Assembly (NCBI GenBank): GCA_001314545.1
Contig: LIHN01000021.1
Span: 124,001-188,000 of the forward strand
DNA: 64,000 bases
Origin: Bacteroidetes bacterium HLUCCA01
Lineage (GTDB): Bacteria; Bacteroidota; Rhodothermia; Balneolales; HLUCCA01
Direction: 5' to 3'
Positions within the stretch are counted from its first letter, which is position 1; every line of letters begins with the position of its first letter. Shown here in pieces: positions 53,821 through 63,400 of this stretch. Below the pieces are notes generated by a model, which worked only from the letters and a program-made list of their open reading frames with translations, searched no databases and was not told the DNA's origin. Made by a program: the position numbers and the translations under genes.

Positions 53821-54009
53821 TTAGCTTGCCTGGTCGTTTAGATGCTTTCCAATCGTATCTCTGAACCAATTCCGTCCACGGGCATTGGCGATATCAGACA
53901 ACTCTAAGAACCGGTCCCGGTAGTAGGGCTTAATGCAACTGGTTGTGTAATTTTGTGCCAGTAATCGGGATGTTCCAAGAAAAAACAAGATAGGAGCATG
54001 TGCTATTAA
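53821..54009 (-). pseudogene. Unidentified C-terminal gene fragment downstream of brxL
   Basis: An open stretch with no convincing start reads LGTSRLLAQNYTTSCIKPYY, then RDRFLELSDIANARGRNWFR and GKHLNDQAS before a stop at 53821. The IANARGRNWFRDTI segment resembles the C-terminal lid of CbbX/SpoVK-type AAA ATPases (x-NAR-x-VRN-x-F-E), but the match is weak. It overlaps the end of brxL in another frame. Likely a remnant of an island gene. Confidence 0.35.
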
Positions 54010-56075
54010 CTAGCAGTACCACCTGTACTCCAACGGATGTAGGTAACTTCAAAGGCTTTGCAGGGTCTATATTGCTGCAAGCGATTGGCAAAGGTGAAGG
54101 TGTCGTTCATTTCATAGTGCTGGAAAATATCCAAGCCACGATCCAGGGATATTTTCCAACCGGTATCCGTAACAATGTGGCGAGCATGGATGGTGCCAGC
54201 AGAATCATAACACCACGTGAAGGTAATGCCTACCGCACTGGCAGCTTCTTTCATTTTATCAAGGTTTTCTTTCTGCTGATCCCCTTTAAACTCGTCTTCT
54301 ACGGTGAGTAATTCGACCGTCATTTCCTGGTCGGCCGCTTTGTTCTTGGCCACTGTTTCAAGAAATTCCATAAAATTCCGCATTTGATAGAACAAGCGTA
54401 TATACGGGTCAGTGACTGTAATTTTGGTTGCACCTGTGAGGTATGGACCAAACAGCGTGTCGTAGGTAACACCTCTCTGATTTTCCTGAATGGTCAGATG
54501 TTTCTCTTGAAGCTCCGCAGTAATAGCCACCGGAACCTCAAGTTCCAGTTGTGCAGAGGTTGATGTCGTTGCTTCGTGCTCTTCACCATCATCTCCCGAT
54601 AGAACGACTTTGTTGTAGAAACCCGGATATTCCGTCTCTTCCAGGGTTTTAACCTGTTTGACATTTCCGGTACCATCTTCATAGGTGAAGCGCACTTCGC
54701 CGTAGGTCGTGTCTATTCGCATGAGCTGATCTTTGACCCGTTTACGACCTTCGATTGCGAAACGCAATACTTCTTCTACTTCTTCCTTCGTAGCTCCCCC
54801 ATGCGGAAACAAGATTTTCATCAGTCCGGAGAACGTCTTGTTGATGCCGTCTCTATCGCGTGTTGAAATATCACTCGATAAGGTGAAGTAGTCTTTGTAC
54901 TGATCAGAATAATCCTGATTCCGCATAGACCTGAGAATTTCAGCTAAATAGTCCACCACAAAACCATAGCCCGCAGAGAACATTTCACCACGGATGATAT
55001 CAACCTCCCAACCGGGTATGTAAAAATGAATACGGTCCAAGAATGCAGAGTCATAGAACTTGTCCGGAAGCTCGTAAAACAGGTCCGAGTGTTTGAGCAT
55101 ATAAGGAACCGTGTGCCGGGTATTACCCACAAATACCATAGACGCTTCTGCACCCAGGGTTTCTACCCCACGCGAGAATGTCTTATTGGCCATGTAGTTT
55201 TTCATGATGTCTACCAAAGCCTTATCTACACGTTTCTGCTTTCCGGCAAATTCATCGAAAGCTACACAATCCCAATATCCAACCAACCCGATTTTCCCGG
55301 AGGAGTTGTTCACAAAGAGTTTGGGGACGGTTACTTCACCACCGGATATTAAAATTCCGTGAGGGGAGAACTCGGAATAAATATGGGATTTTCCAGTCCC
55401 CTTCGGCCCCAATTCAATCAGATTGTAATTGCGTTCGCAGTAGGGAATTAGGCGTATTAATTGCGTGAGCTTACTGCGCCGACCGAACAATTCGGGATTA
55501 AATCCAATGCTCTGGATCAACAGGTCAATCCATTCTTCCGTTGTAAACTGCTTGCGCAATTCAAGATAACGCGCAAAGTCGAAATAGGATAATTGTATGG
55601 GCTTTAATGACGATAAAACCCACGGACTAACACCCTTATCTTCCGTAAACTCATACTCCAAATCGGCAATACACCAAACTCCGCCTACCAATAATTTTGG
55701 GTGTTTTTTTACGGTACCCGAGTCCACCAATACTTCTTTGATACCCAGGTTGGAAAACTGAGCCTGATACACATCTTTCTTGTCATTAAGGTCAACACTG
55801 ATTTTATCAATGACCTTGTACCGACCTTTTTCTTTAATATTCGAGCGTACCAGGCCGGCCTCATTCCGGTGTACATAATGTTTCGCCAGAATCTCTTTCA
55901 CCGTCTCTATACCCGTTTGGATGGTTTCCTCGTCACTGGTCGCACAGTATTGACCCAGCAGGTATTCCAACACATACGATGGCACAATCGCATTACCTTT
56001 GACGGTTTTTACCAGATCTTTACGAACTACAAGCCCGGCAAAATGAGTGTTAATTTTTTGATCAAGCTGGTTCAT
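54006..56075 (-). CDS. brxL: BREX protein BrxL (Lon-like AAA+)
   Basis: 689 aa. N-terminal DNA-binding-type region (about 1-150), AAA+ core with Walker A GPKGTGKS (223-230) and Walker B CVAFDEFAG (270-278), sensor region FVGNTRHTVPYMLKHSDLFY, and a C-terminal domain (DPYIRLFYQMRNFMEFLE, TGWKISLDRGLDIFQ). Length and order match BrxL of type I BREX, which blocks phage replication with the other BREX proteins. It is 11 bp after pglZ and ends the operon. Confidence 0.93.
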   Translation of the reverse strand: MNQLDQKINTHFAGLVVRKDLVKTVKGNAIVPSYVLEYLLGQYCATSDEETIQTGIETVKEILAKHYVHRNEAGLVRSNIKEKGRYKVIDKISVDLNDKKDVYQAQFSNLGIKEVLVDSGTVKKHPKLLVGGVWCIADLEYEFTEDKGVSPWVLSSLKPIQLSYFDFARYLELRKQFTTEEWIDLLIQSIGFNPELFGRRSKLTQLIRLIPYCERNYNLIELGPKGTGKSHIYSEFSPHGILISGGEVTVPKLFVNNSSGKIGLVGYWDCVAFDEFAGKQKRVDKALVDIMKNYMANKTFSRGVETLGAEASMVFVGNTRHTVPYMLKHSDLFYELPDKFYDSAFLDRIHFYIPGWEVDIIRGEMFSAGYGFVVDYLAEILRSMRNQDYSDQYKDYFTLSSDISTRDRDGINKTFSGLMKILFPHGGATKEEVEEVLRFAIEGRKRVKDQLMRIDTTYGEVRFTYEDGTGNVKQVKTLEETEYPGFYNKVVLSGDDGEEHEATTSTSAQLELEVPVAITAELQEKHLTIQENQRGVTYDTLFGPYLTGATKITVTDPYIRLFYQMRNFMEFLETVAKNKAADQEMTVELLTVEDEFKGDQQKENLDKMKEAASAVGITFTWCYDSAGTIHARHIVTDTGWKISLDRGLDIFQHYEMNDTFTFANRLQQYRPCKAFEVTYIRWSTGGTAS

Positions 56076-56086
56076 TGGATACTATT

Positions 56087-58585
56087 TTAAAGGTCAAAAT
56101 CACTGGTAAACGAGCGACGTATGGTGTACCTCAACGATTTATACTCTTTGTAGTGGGTAGTGCCGGCATGTTTTTCTTCAAGGCGTAGTATAACTTCACG
56201 ACCATTCGATTCGTCTGCTTTTCTGGACAGAATAAAACGAACTTTTACTTCCCGGTCTCTGGGATTTTCGGATGTGAGGTCAAAATTCACTTCATGGCTG
56301 TCGGATATAAGCTCCTCATTTTCATTGAAAATCCCTGCCCGAAGTTTACGCATTTGTACTTTGTCGGTAGCCGGTGATGTCTGATATAACGTTACAGCAA
56401 ACTGACCCGAAGTAATCACGGTGTTGGCTCCACGAATAATCTCCACGTCAACCATGTTGACGTCACTCAACCGTTTTTTCCGAATCTTAACAACCGGAAT
56501 TACAACTTCCTGCAGTGTAGCACCGCCATGTACAAATCGGCTTCCGGAGCCCTTTAAACGAAGACGATTAATTGATTTTGGGACCTGGATTTCCATGGCA
56601 CCGGACAGCCCCAATTGGGCACTGGTGAAGGAATGCAGACTTGGTTTCTTTTCCAGACCTTTACCCAATATAAACCTTCGATCCCGGTACAGTATCTGGT
56701 CTCCCTCGGCTTCAACACCCGAAAAGTCACTATCATCAATAGCGCGGTTCTGGTAGATGAATCCGTGGTCGGCCGTTACCAAAATGTTGCTGGCATTGGC
56801 ATTGGTGAGCTTTTTTATCAACTTTATTATGTCGCCGAACGATTCCTCAACGGCTTCAAAGACACGTTCTTCGGTCTCTCGTTTATCGCCGGTAGCATCG
56901 ATACGGTTGTGATACACATAAATGACATCATGATCGCGTACAAGTTCGCGACTCTCATCGCCTTTCATCGCCATTAACTCATCGGACTTGCACACTACGG
57001 CCCGACTCCCAAGTAATTGGGCCAATATTTTCTGGCGATTGGTTTTACCCTGTGAGGGCAGTTGGTCTACCAGCACTGTACCCGAGTCGTTGTCAGCGAT
57101 GGTAAGCGTTTGATTTGGGAGTAACGCCGCCATACCCAGCTGGGTGTAGCTGGGAAGCATCGAAAGCATCGGCTCCAGTTCAGCACCGAACTTGTCTTCC
57201 TGACGAACCAGACTTAAAAGTTCTTTTCCAATTTCATAGCGCATCGCGTCTGATATAATCACACACACCTTCACCTGTTGGTCCAGGTAGGGCTGTACCC
57301 AATGTTGAAAGAACTTGTTCTGGCTCACCACAGGCTGAGCGTCCCACGCATCACAGGTATCCACGTACTGCTGAAACTGATCACCCAGTTTGAGCAGGTA
57401 GTTATTTGAATACAGGTTTTCAATCTGATCAGCAAGACTTGCCATCAATGACGCCTGACCCGACATTCGCACGTGATAGGTAAACTTGCGGTAGAGCTGA
57501 TCAATCTGATGCCAGTGCAGGGTATACAATTGTACCCCATCGGTGAAACTTTCCATGGTTAATCGGACTTCGCTGAGCACTTGGATAAATGATGCGGCAT
57601 AATCGATAGCCTCATAGAGATGATCGAAGTCGTCATACCAATACCCCCGCCGACGTTGCCGGATCCATCCTTGTACGTCACCTTGAGAGACGGTCTTGCT
57701 TCCAACCGCCCGCACCAAATCGCTGATAATTTTTTGATCAATCAGCCGGAAATAATCCAATTCAAGCAATTCCCTGAAATCACGCTCAGAAAGATCCTGC
57801 TCAATAGCCAATACTGTAGCACATTCAGCAGACAAACGCTCGAACGATTGCTGATGCCGGCGACTATCTTTCCAGCGTTTCAAAAAAACCAGGGCGTCGC
57901 CAGACAATTTTATATCCCCGTCTGTACCCATGGCGTAGCACGACTTGAACAGCTCGATGCAAAAATCGCGTACACTTGGTTCATCCGATTGGTAGCCATA
58001 CTGTCGGCCCAATTGTTGCCACAGGAAATCATCCAGACGACACCGTTCGATGAGCTTTATCTTTTCATCCCGTTCTTCAGCGAGGTCTTCAAGCAAGTTT
58101 TCCGTTATGGTATCAATACGCGCCTCTGCGGCTGAACAAACGGCCAACATTTTCAGACGCACCAATCCTACGGTGTCATCATTTTTGAGCAGCTTCTTGA
58201 GGTCTTCCCGGCGCTTTGCTGCATGAAAAAACTCGGGATGTTTCTCTACAATCTCTACGAATTCGATTCCCAACTCCAACTCGGAAAGCCAGATAGCGGC
58301 CTGGTCGGTGCGAAACTCACCATGCGCAAGTTGTACATCAAGCAGCCAGTTATCCAGGTCCGCGGGCTGTGGACCCTCATGATACAGCAGAAATTTCTGT
58401 TCCGGTTGCTCACGCAATATCCTATACTTGACACCAAACTGGTTATTGGTAAGTTCCAGTTTCTCGACTTGCTGAAGATCAACGGCGTCAAATTCATTGC
58501 GTAACTCCTGTTTTGCATCATACCAAAGTACGATACGATGCTTCTCAAAGAGTTTTTCAAGAGCTTTTGCCATACGGTCACTCAT
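56087..58585 (-). CDS. pglZ: BREX phosphatase-fold protein PglZ
   Basis: 832 aa. The alkaline-phosphatase-like PglZ core includes VCVIISDAMRYEIGKELL (D446 region), VYHNRIDATGDK and ILVTADHGFIYQNR, the expected metal-ligand blocks. The N-terminal part (KHRIVLWYDAKQELRNEFDA) matches type A PglZ of BREX-1. Essential for BREX methylation and defence in studied systems, though its biochemical substrate is unsettled. The 158-bp gap upstream carries four repeated motifs, suggesting its own promoter. Confidence 0.93.
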   Translation of the reverse strand: MSDRMAKALEKLFEKHRIVLWYDAKQELRNEFDAVDLQQVEKLELTNNQFGVKYRILREQPEQKFLLYHEGPQPADLDNWLLDVQLAHGEFRTDQAAIWLSELELGIEFVEIVEKHPEFFHAAKRREDLKKLLKNDDTVGLVRLKMLAVCSAAEARIDTITENLLEDLAEERDEKIKLIERCRLDDFLWQQLGRQYGYQSDEPSVRDFCIELFKSCYAMGTDGDIKLSGDALVFLKRWKDSRRHQQSFERLSAECATVLAIEQDLSERDFRELLELDYFRLIDQKIISDLVRAVGSKTVSQGDVQGWIRQRRRGYWYDDFDHLYEAIDYAASFIQVLSEVRLTMESFTDGVQLYTLHWHQIDQLYRKFTYHVRMSGQASLMASLADQIENLYSNNYLLKLGDQFQQYVDTCDAWDAQPVVSQNKFFQHWVQPYLDQQVKVCVIISDAMRYEIGKELLSLVRQEDKFGAELEPMLSMLPSYTQLGMAALLPNQTLTIADNDSGTVLVDQLPSQGKTNRQKILAQLLGSRAVVCKSDELMAMKGDESRELVRDHDVIYVYHNRIDATGDKRETEERVFEAVEESFGDIIKLIKKLTNANASNILVTADHGFIYQNRAIDDSDFSGVEAEGDQILYRDRRFILGKGLEKKPSLHSFTSAQLGLSGAMEIQVPKSINRLRLKGSGSRFVHGGATLQEVVIPVVKIRKKRLSDVNMVDVEIIRGANTVITSGQFAVTLYQTSPATDKVQMRKLRAGIFNENEELISDSHEVNFDLTSENPRDREVKVRFILSRKADESNGREVILRLEEKHAGTTHYKEYKSLRYTIRRSFTSDFDL

Positions 58586-58619
58586 AATTCACCGGCCTTT
58601 AATCGCGATTCGACAACCG

Positions 58620-58741
58620 TTTTTATTCTGCACGAATACCATGCAGAATAAAAACAACAATCCATTAAATACTTGTTATTCATATATATAAATGAAGGTT
58701 CCATCGTAATTTATTCGGCAAATCTCGACGTTTATTCTGCA
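58620..58741. promoter_or_regulatory. Four-copy TTTATTC(T/G)GCA operator-like cluster upstream of pglZ
   Basis: The 13-bp arms TTTTTATTCTGCA (58620-58632) and TGCAGAATAAAAA (58642-58654) are a perfect inverted repeat with a 9-nt loop. Two direct copies follow: TTTATTCGGCA at 58710-58720 and TTTATTCTGCA at 58731-58741, 21 bp apart (two helical turns). The cluster fills the gap between the AlbA/wHTH gene and pglZ. The pattern suits a cooperative DNA-binding protein controlling pglZ-brxL. Confidence 0.7.
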
Positions 58742-58743
58742 TT

Positions 58744-60417
58744 TTACCCCACAAGTTGCCAGACAGGACTTTTTTTTGAGCCCTTATTGACAATAGTACC
58801 CCGTCGCCTAAGTTTGGTTAGTATATTTGCAACCTTATTCGACTTTTGAGCAGCATCCAAGGCATCGCTTAATTTTTTTTCCAAGAGTTTATCAATTTCC
58901 GAACGGGAAGCTTGACCAAACTCTTTCAGATAATCGGTTATTAGCTTGCAGTAATAATCGTCGTCCTGAGCACGCATTTTGATATAATCCGCTTTGCTCG
59001 CAGTTACCTTGGCAACGGAAGCGGACACATGGAAATTGGGTTTTCTACCCTCAATTAAACCATCACGTCGTAATTTCTTTATTACATCATCATTGAGCGG
59101 CAGTCGTTTTTGGACGCGATCCAATGCCAATATCTTTTCCAAAGACAAATCTGTTTTCTGAATGAGAAGACGGCTGTAAGCCGGATCGACCAAACCGCCA
59201 TAGACCGTCATTTTCACAGAATATGGGTCACTCAAATCATAGTCTGGCATAGGCAAGTAGCGCTGTGCCTGTCCCTTGTGAATCGTGTGGATGCCGTAAC
59301 CCATGGTATCAATCATATTAAGCTCGACCATAGCTTGCGCAAGAAATGGGTTACGGTAACGTCGAGGCGTTAATTCACCTGTCATGTAGTCTTCTGGACG
59401 ACCCTCAAAAAATGCTCCTTCATTCTCAAAAATTAAACGGTCGGGGGTTTCTGTAACAACTATTCTGCCGTTTCGGGAGTAGTCTTGATGAGCAATGCAA
59501 TTATGTAGGGCTTCAAGTACAATACGTTGGTCATATTTTGAAACCTCGACCGGCAGTAACTGATCATCCGGCAGCAATCGTAACTGAATATTTCGAATCT
59601 TCCGATATAGTTCCGAGGTGTTTAGCAAAAATGGGGGACCGAAATGTTCGTACGCTTTTTCTGGCCCCTCCAACTTCCAGGTTATTTGTGCCGGATATGG
59701 GCTCAAGAAATATGAAGACTCCGGCTTACCCAACAAGAGTAATGATGTACGGGTTAACTTTCCATCAAAGGTGAGTTTGGCTCGATCAAGAAAAGTCTCC
59801 AAAGGCCATTGCATTACCTCTTCAGGATTCAATCGATTCGAATGCTTTTTGGCAAAGAACTCACGTGCCTTTAGTAATGCTTTTTCGTCAAGATTGGAGG
59901 TTGTTGCCTCGGCTACAATTTGAGCCGACCAATCCAGTAAACGCGTTTGCTGGCGAATTTCATCCTGTTTGTCTAAGCCGAGACTGGTTAGGCTTTCTCC
60001 AGCACGGGCGTAATAATGTCCTTTCCATGCAATAGGCATGCCTCGAGGAGCCGGGGGGATTTCGAACAAAATTACTCTACCCTCACTCAATATTAGCTCA
60101 TGAATATTGCGAAATGTGATACTTGGTTCTGTATTCTCGGCAATCTGCATTTTAGTACTCTGTAGCCGTTCATGATTCTCCCTGTAATCACTACCAATCA
60201 CATCCCTTTTCTTGTTATCAACACCAAAAACCAGCCAGGCTTTTTCCATATTTCGCAAATTTGCTTCATTGGATAGGGCAGAAAAGTACTCGCCAATTTT
60301 ATCTGTGGAATAATCTTTACCAGCCTGTTTGAATTCCACAATCTCATTTTCCCAATCTGTAATTAAATCGGTTAATAGGGAGTGCAGCTCTTTATCTATA
60401 CGATTCTTTTCGCCCAT
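58744..60417 (-). CDS. AlbA/Schlafen-domain ATP-binding protein with C-terminal winged helix, within the BREX operon
   Basis: 557 aa. AlbA_2-type domain about 22-130 (ENEIVEFKQAGKD, NMEKAWLVFGVDN, GHYYARAGESL), then a GHKL ATPase-like domain (IVLEALHNCIAHQDYS; DRLIFENEG; NPFLAQAMVELNMIDTMGYG) and C-terminal winged-helix segments (LNDDVIKKLRRDGLIEGRKP). This architecture is annotated as transcriptional regulator or RecG-like ATPase. Its ATG overlaps the pglX stop by one base (TGATG), so it is made with pglX. AT-richer than pglX. It may regulate the island or add a defence function. Confidence 0.82.
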   Translation of the reverse strand: MGEKNRIDKELHSLLTDLITDWENEIVEFKQAGKDYSTDKIGEYFSALSNEANLRNMEKAWLVFGVDNKKRDVIGSDYRENHERLQSTKMQIAENTEPSITFRNIHELILSEGRVILFEIPPAPRGMPIAWKGHYYARAGESLTSLGLDKQDEIRQQTRLLDWSAQIVAEATTSNLDEKALLKAREFFAKKHSNRLNPEEVMQWPLETFLDRAKLTFDGKLTRTSLLLLGKPESSYFLSPYPAQITWKLEGPEKAYEHFGPPFLLNTSELYRKIRNIQLRLLPDDQLLPVEVSKYDQRIVLEALHNCIAHQDYSRNGRIVVTETPDRLIFENEGAFFEGRPEDYMTGELTPRRYRNPFLAQAMVELNMIDTMGYGIHTIHKGQAQRYLPMPDYDLSDPYSVKMTVYGGLVDPAYSRLLIQKTDLSLEKILALDRVQKRLPLNDDVIKKLRRDGLIEGRKPNFHVSASVAKVTASKADYIKMRAQDDDYYCKLITDYLKEFGQASRSEIDKLLEKKLSDALDAAQKSNKVANILTKLRRRGTIVNKGSKKSPVWQLVG

Positions 60418-63400
60418 CAGTCCTCCCTGGCCTCCAAGCCCGGTATCTTCTTCAAGGCCGCGCCGAGTTTGGGGTAGTTGACCTTCACACCGTCGTCGAG
60501 GTCGATCTCCACCTGCTCGGTGGCAAGCGGGTACAGCACCTCGCGCTCGTACTCTTCCAACTCGGAAATCATCTTGGTGATCTTCTCGATCTCCTTCAGG
60601 GCCTTAGTCTTCTCGCCCTGGCTGCTGCTGGCGCTGATGCTGACCGCCTCCAGGTGATTCTTGTGCGAGGTGAGCTTGGTGCGGAACTCGCGCAGATAGT
60701 CGTTAAGCACCACGCTGACCGTATCCGGGCGGTAACGGTGTATGTAGATCAGCGCATTGAAGCTGCCCTTGGGGCTGGAGAACAGCCAGTAGATGGGGCG
60801 CTTCTTGTAGCGCTTCACATGGTCGGTGTAGAACTCGCCGAGGAAGTAGTCGCGGATGCCGTAGTTGCGCTTGCCCTTGATGTTCAGCCCCTGTTCGACG
60901 AACCGGAGGTTTTCCTCGTAGTGCTCCTCGCCAAAGGCCACGCGCAGGAACTTGCGGAAGCGCTCGGCGATGTCGTCGGTGAACCAGTCTCCGTCGAGCA
61001 TGGGGATGACGTTGTCGTCATCGGCCGGAAAACTCGGCTCCGGGACCTGCTTCAGGTAGTCCTCGATGGTCTCGCCCTGGTTGGCCAGGATCAGCCCCGG
61101 CTTGTCCAGCGCATAGCGGCCAAACATGCAGCCCACGGCATAGGAGACCAGCTCGCGCATGGTGTCGGCCAGCAGCAGTGCCTCCAGCTCGTCCTCGCTC
61201 TTGTCGTTGCCGTAGCGGTAGTGCGGGTTGCAGGTCAGGGTGATCTCGTTGAGCGGCACCTCGGGAGTCAGCTCATCCTGCAGGCCGTATGCCTCGATGA
61301 AGATCCGGTTGTTCTCTTCCTCCAGCCGCTGCATCTCCAGCGTCATCTCGCTCCAGTGGGAACGGAGCTTCTGGTAGGTGGCCTTTAAGCTTGGCTGGTG
61401 GTAGTCGGGATTCAGCAGCGGCAGGCTGGTGAAGTCCCAAGATGTTTCGTAAGAGTCCCAATCTGCTTTTGCCAAATACACGTTTTTCTTTGTACGGCCT
61501 GAAAGTTCAGGGTCGTCAACCTGCTTTAATGGCAAGCTAAGCACATGCGATAATTTGAAATCCAGGGTTGGCGCTAGCATTCGCAGGAAACTACTCGATA
61601 CCTTGCTGTTCAGAAATGCTTCAATTACTTCACAAGAAACAGAGCTGTTTACAAACCCCATCGGGCCTTTGGCATCGAACATGAAGCCGACCGGAACATC
61701 TCTAACAGCAAAGTCATTGCTGGAAATGCCAGACCAAGTAAACCCTGCTCTAAACCCATAGATACCATTGTAGTTATGGGACCTGATCCGCCCTGTTTTT
61801 TCATCTTTGAAATTCTTTAGTTCGACTCCATCATCAAACCAATTAACAAAGTGTTCAAAGTTTCCATACCATCGGCGTGATCCACCACCCTTCACATAAG
61901 GAAACCACCTTTTTTTCGACTCTTGAGCTGAAGCTTCGTTGGCCATTCCATATGCCACTTCGCTCTGAGATACTTCGTGCCATTCACGAAGAAATAGAGC
62001 ATTGCTGCCAGTTGTGAGTCCCTCACGCGTCACAATATATTCAGAGATGGTGGGGTAATTATGAAATGCTAAACGGACTTGTTCTGAGGCCCAAAAAACT
62101 AGAGGTTGCCCGGGGATTATTAGAAAATCATCGTCGCTAGCAGAGAATCTAATGTCGCTTTTAGGATTTTTGGCGGCACTTAATAGAGCCCGGTTCTTCT
62201 CGTCTTCATTTTTCCCTTCAGTTAATCTTATAAATTGGCCTTTTAGGCTTGGGTTTCGATTATTTGACAGAACAAACGCAGTCGTTGAAACAACCTCTCC
62301 ACCGATAGAGTCAAATGCCCTTTCACCTAATTGCGCCATAGAAAGGATGCTGCAATTAGTCAGGATGTTAGAACGGATCGCCTCGTACCTTGGTGCGAAC
62401 ATCCAGCCTTGCATCGTGATCATCGCTACATACCCATCACCAACGGCAAGTTTGGCGTTTCGGAGGATAAAGGCTTGGTATAAGTCGTACTTGCCGTCAA
62501 CGAAACTGTTTTCAAGCCAAGCTTGAAGATTGTCATTTAAATCCGCCTTTTTCTTATACGGCGGATTGGCAATCACTACATGGTATTTCGGGCTCAGGTA
62601 ATCGGCCTGCCGCAGGGCCTGTAGCACCTTCTGATGGGTCATGCTGATAAACATCTGCCCGGAGACGTTTTTTGATTCCAGAATCCTGAGCATGCCGTCC
62701 ACGTCGGTGACATCCGGCTGGATCAGGGACCCGAAGTTGTCGGCCTCTTCGAACTGGCGCAGGGTGGTTTGCAGTGGCGCGGTGAACAGGTCGCGCCCGA
62801 CAAAATCCATGTAATCCTTCAACTCATTGCCGTCGAAGTGGACGTTCTCCAGCACGCAGATGTTCGGCTTGACGCCCTTGTTGAAGAACCGGCGCTGCTT
62901 TGCGCGGGCCTTCATGGTGAGGGCAAAGGCCGCCAGCTCCCCGGCGCGTTCGTCTATCTCGATACCGTAGAGATTGTTCGTGAGGATCTTCTCCGGGATC
63001 TCGGCAGGCTCGTAGCCCTCCTCCTCGTAGATGGCATAGAGCAGGTCAAAGGCATAGGTGAGCATGTGGCCGGAGCCGCAGGCCGGGTCGCAAATCTTGA
63101 TCTCTTCCGGCTTGGCGATGCGCAGAAAGTCCGATTCGGCCTGTTCGGGCTTGATGTAGTAATCCATTCGCTCAACCAGCTTTGAGCCAGGGCGGTTGAG
63201 CAGCCACAGACGGCCGAGGGAGTTTTCCACCAGGTAACGGACGATCCAGTGCGGGGTGAAGAGCTGGGTGGCGGCGGGAATGTTCTCGGGCGTGATCTTC
63301 TTGTTCTTCTTCAGGCCGTCGAACACCTCGTCCTTCTTCTCGGAGATGTAGAACTGGTAGAGCCAGCCGATCACCTCGACATCCTCGCAGGCATCCGGTG

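Noticed and set aside
60654-61388. Plus-strand frame of 244 codons opposite pglX
   Set aside because: Long antisense frames are expected in GC-rich genes; the sense frame holds the PglX domain and the antisense one has no recognisable feature.
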